Source of the DNA: Pelotomaculum sp. UBA4789 | GTDB taxonomy: Bacteria; Bacillota; Desulfotomaculia; Desulfotomaculales; Pelotomaculaceae | NCBI GenBank assembly: GCA_002402945.1 | Contig: DHGV01000099.1 | Location: forward strand, 13,351-19,531 | DNA: 6,181 nt | Direction: 5' to 3' | Part shown: positions 5,226-6,181 of the stretch, one piece after another | Layout of the letters: each line of letters opens with the position of its first letter | Numbering within the stretch: position 1 is the first letter of the stretch | Position numbers and translations under genes: made by a program | The notes under the pieces: model-generated | What the model was told of the DNA's origin: nothing | Databases searched by the model: none | What the model saw: the letters and a program-made list of their open reading frames with translations, nothing else

Positions 5226-6181
5226 ATGTACCGAAAACCCAGTCCTCAATTAACTATTGATGATTTCATACTTCCTTTCTCCGGCAGACTCAGCGCAGAA
5301 AATCGCTGGGTTCAATTGGCTAAGATTATCCCTTGGGATGAGATTGAAAAAGATTATGCTTTCATGTTTCCAAGCGATCGTGGCAATGTGGCCAAACCTG
5401 TCCGTATGGCATTAGGTTCATTGATTATCCAGACACGGTGCGGCTATACAGATCGTGAAACTATCCGGCAAATCACAGAAAATCCCTACCTTCAATACTT
5501 TATCGGCTTCAAGGAATATCAATTGACGAAACCTTTTACGCCGGTAGCGCTGGTGAAGTTCCGCAAACGCTTTAATGCCAAACGCCTGGCCAAAATCAAC
5601 GAACGCATCTTATTAGCAGAAACAGAACAAAAAGCCGGACACAAAGAGCTGGAGAAAGAACGCGATGATGACCACCACGACGATGATCAGAATGGTTCCG
5701 AAAAGATGGAAGTCAGCGAATCGGAAGAAAAGAAAATAGAGCCAACTGCTGCTTCAGAAGAAAAGCTTAACCAAGGAACCTTGATCCCGGATGCGACCTG
5801 TACTCCTGCAGATCTGCGCTATCCTACAGCCTTGGGGTTGCTCAATGAAGCCAGAGAAAAGCCGGATGAAATAATTGACACCCTGCATACCGGCAACGGC
5901 AAGGAAGAAAGAAGACCTCGGACCTATCGCCGGAAAGCCCGGAAAGATTACCTGAATGTATCCAAACAACGCTCTCCCAGAAAGAATCAGCTGCGACAGG
6001 CTATAAAGAAACAACTGCAATACTGCAGACGGAATCTGAGAATAGTTGAACGAATGCTCGGCCAGCCGGCAGCAGAGCAGGCGGTATTAAGCCGGAGACA
6101 AGAAAAACTACTAACAGTCATCCAAAAATCAATTCAGCAGCAGACAACCATGTACAAAACAAAAAGCCACCGGATTCCTGA
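5226..6181 (+). CDS. IS5-type DDE transposase, N-terminal part (cut by window end)
   Basis: Open from ATG 5226 with no stop to the window edge, giving 318 full residues; the rest lies beyond. Residues 1-130 form the N-terminal DUF772-type helical DNA-binding region (SPQLTIDDFILPFSG, RMALGSLIIQ, ENPYLQYFIGF, KFRKRF) seen in IS5-group transposases. A very acidic, low-complexity linker follows (about 131-182, with runs of Asp, His and Glu). The start of the catalytic domain is at 184-210: GTLIPDATCTPADLRYP, where Asp189 is the expected first Asp of the DDE triad, then LLNEARE. Residues 225-310 are strongly basic and helical. The second Asp and the Glu are not in the window. The RBS GGAGG (5214-5218) is 7 nt from the ATG. 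The enzyme cuts and pastes its own element; whether this copy is complete cannot be judged. No stop or frameshift is seen in the visible part. Confidence 0.9.
   Translation, partial: MYRKPSPQLTIDDFILPFSGRLSAENRWVQLAKIIPWDEIEKDYAFMFPSDRGNVAKPVRMALGSLIIQTRCGYTDRETIRQITENPYLQYFIGFKEYQLTKPFTPVALVKFRKRFNAKRLAKINERILLAETEQKAGHKELEKERDDDHHDDDQNGSEKMEVSESEEKKIEPTAASEEKLNQGTLIPDATCTPADLRYPTALGLLNEAREKPDEIIDTLHTGNGKEERRPRTYRRKARKDYLNVSKQRSPRKNQLRQAIKKQLQYCRRNLRIVERMLGQPAAEQAVLSRRQEKLLTVIQKSIQQQTTMYKTKSHRIP

Overview
The window looks like a chromosomal stretch of a Gram-positive, probably anaerobic Clostridia-type bacterium (Peptococcaceae / Desulfotomaculum-Pelotomaculum-like). This is inferred from strong AAGGAGG-type ribosome binding sites, likely TTG starts, a DUF503 (YlxP-like) gene, a C_GCAxxG_C_C redox-type protein, an OFA-family transporter and an IS5-type transposase. 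Moderately GC-rich genes are separated by very AT-rich spacers. The genus is not proven by the sequence. All genes seen are on the + strand.

Layout. (1) 3-284: DUF503/YlxP-like protein, starting at the very edge of the window. (2) 389-907: C_GCAxxG_C_C family protein behind a strong RBS. (3) 1041-2960: membrane-anchored, surface-facing protein joining a DUF2334 (polysaccharide-deacetylase-like) domain to six FG-GAP/VCBS-type calcium-binding repeats. (4) 3001-3315: small unrecognised helical protein 40 nt downstream, possibly co-transcribed. (5) 3316-3714: about 400 nt without an established gene. It holds AT tracts, a consensus -10 box, a run of potential RNA hairpins including an 18-bp perfect palindrome, and a strong orphan Shine-Dalgarno followed by a five-codon ORF whose -1 frame encodes a hydrophobic peptide. 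(6) 3715-5004: OFA-family MFS transporter, closed by a strong intrinsic terminator at 5035-5070. (7) 5226 to the window end: the N-terminal part of an IS5-type transposase with a hairpin just upstream of its RBS.

The genes do not form one obvious pathway. Genes 1 and 2 look like separate housekeeping or redox units, 3 and 4 may form a short operon concerned with the cell surface, and the transporter appears to be its own unit with a long leader and its own terminator. The insertion sequence lies just beyond that terminator. The parts most worth a second look are the leader between 3399 and 3714, the deacetylase-propeller fusion, and the substrate-site substitution in the transporter. I saw no convincing evidence of a wholly new multi-gene system.
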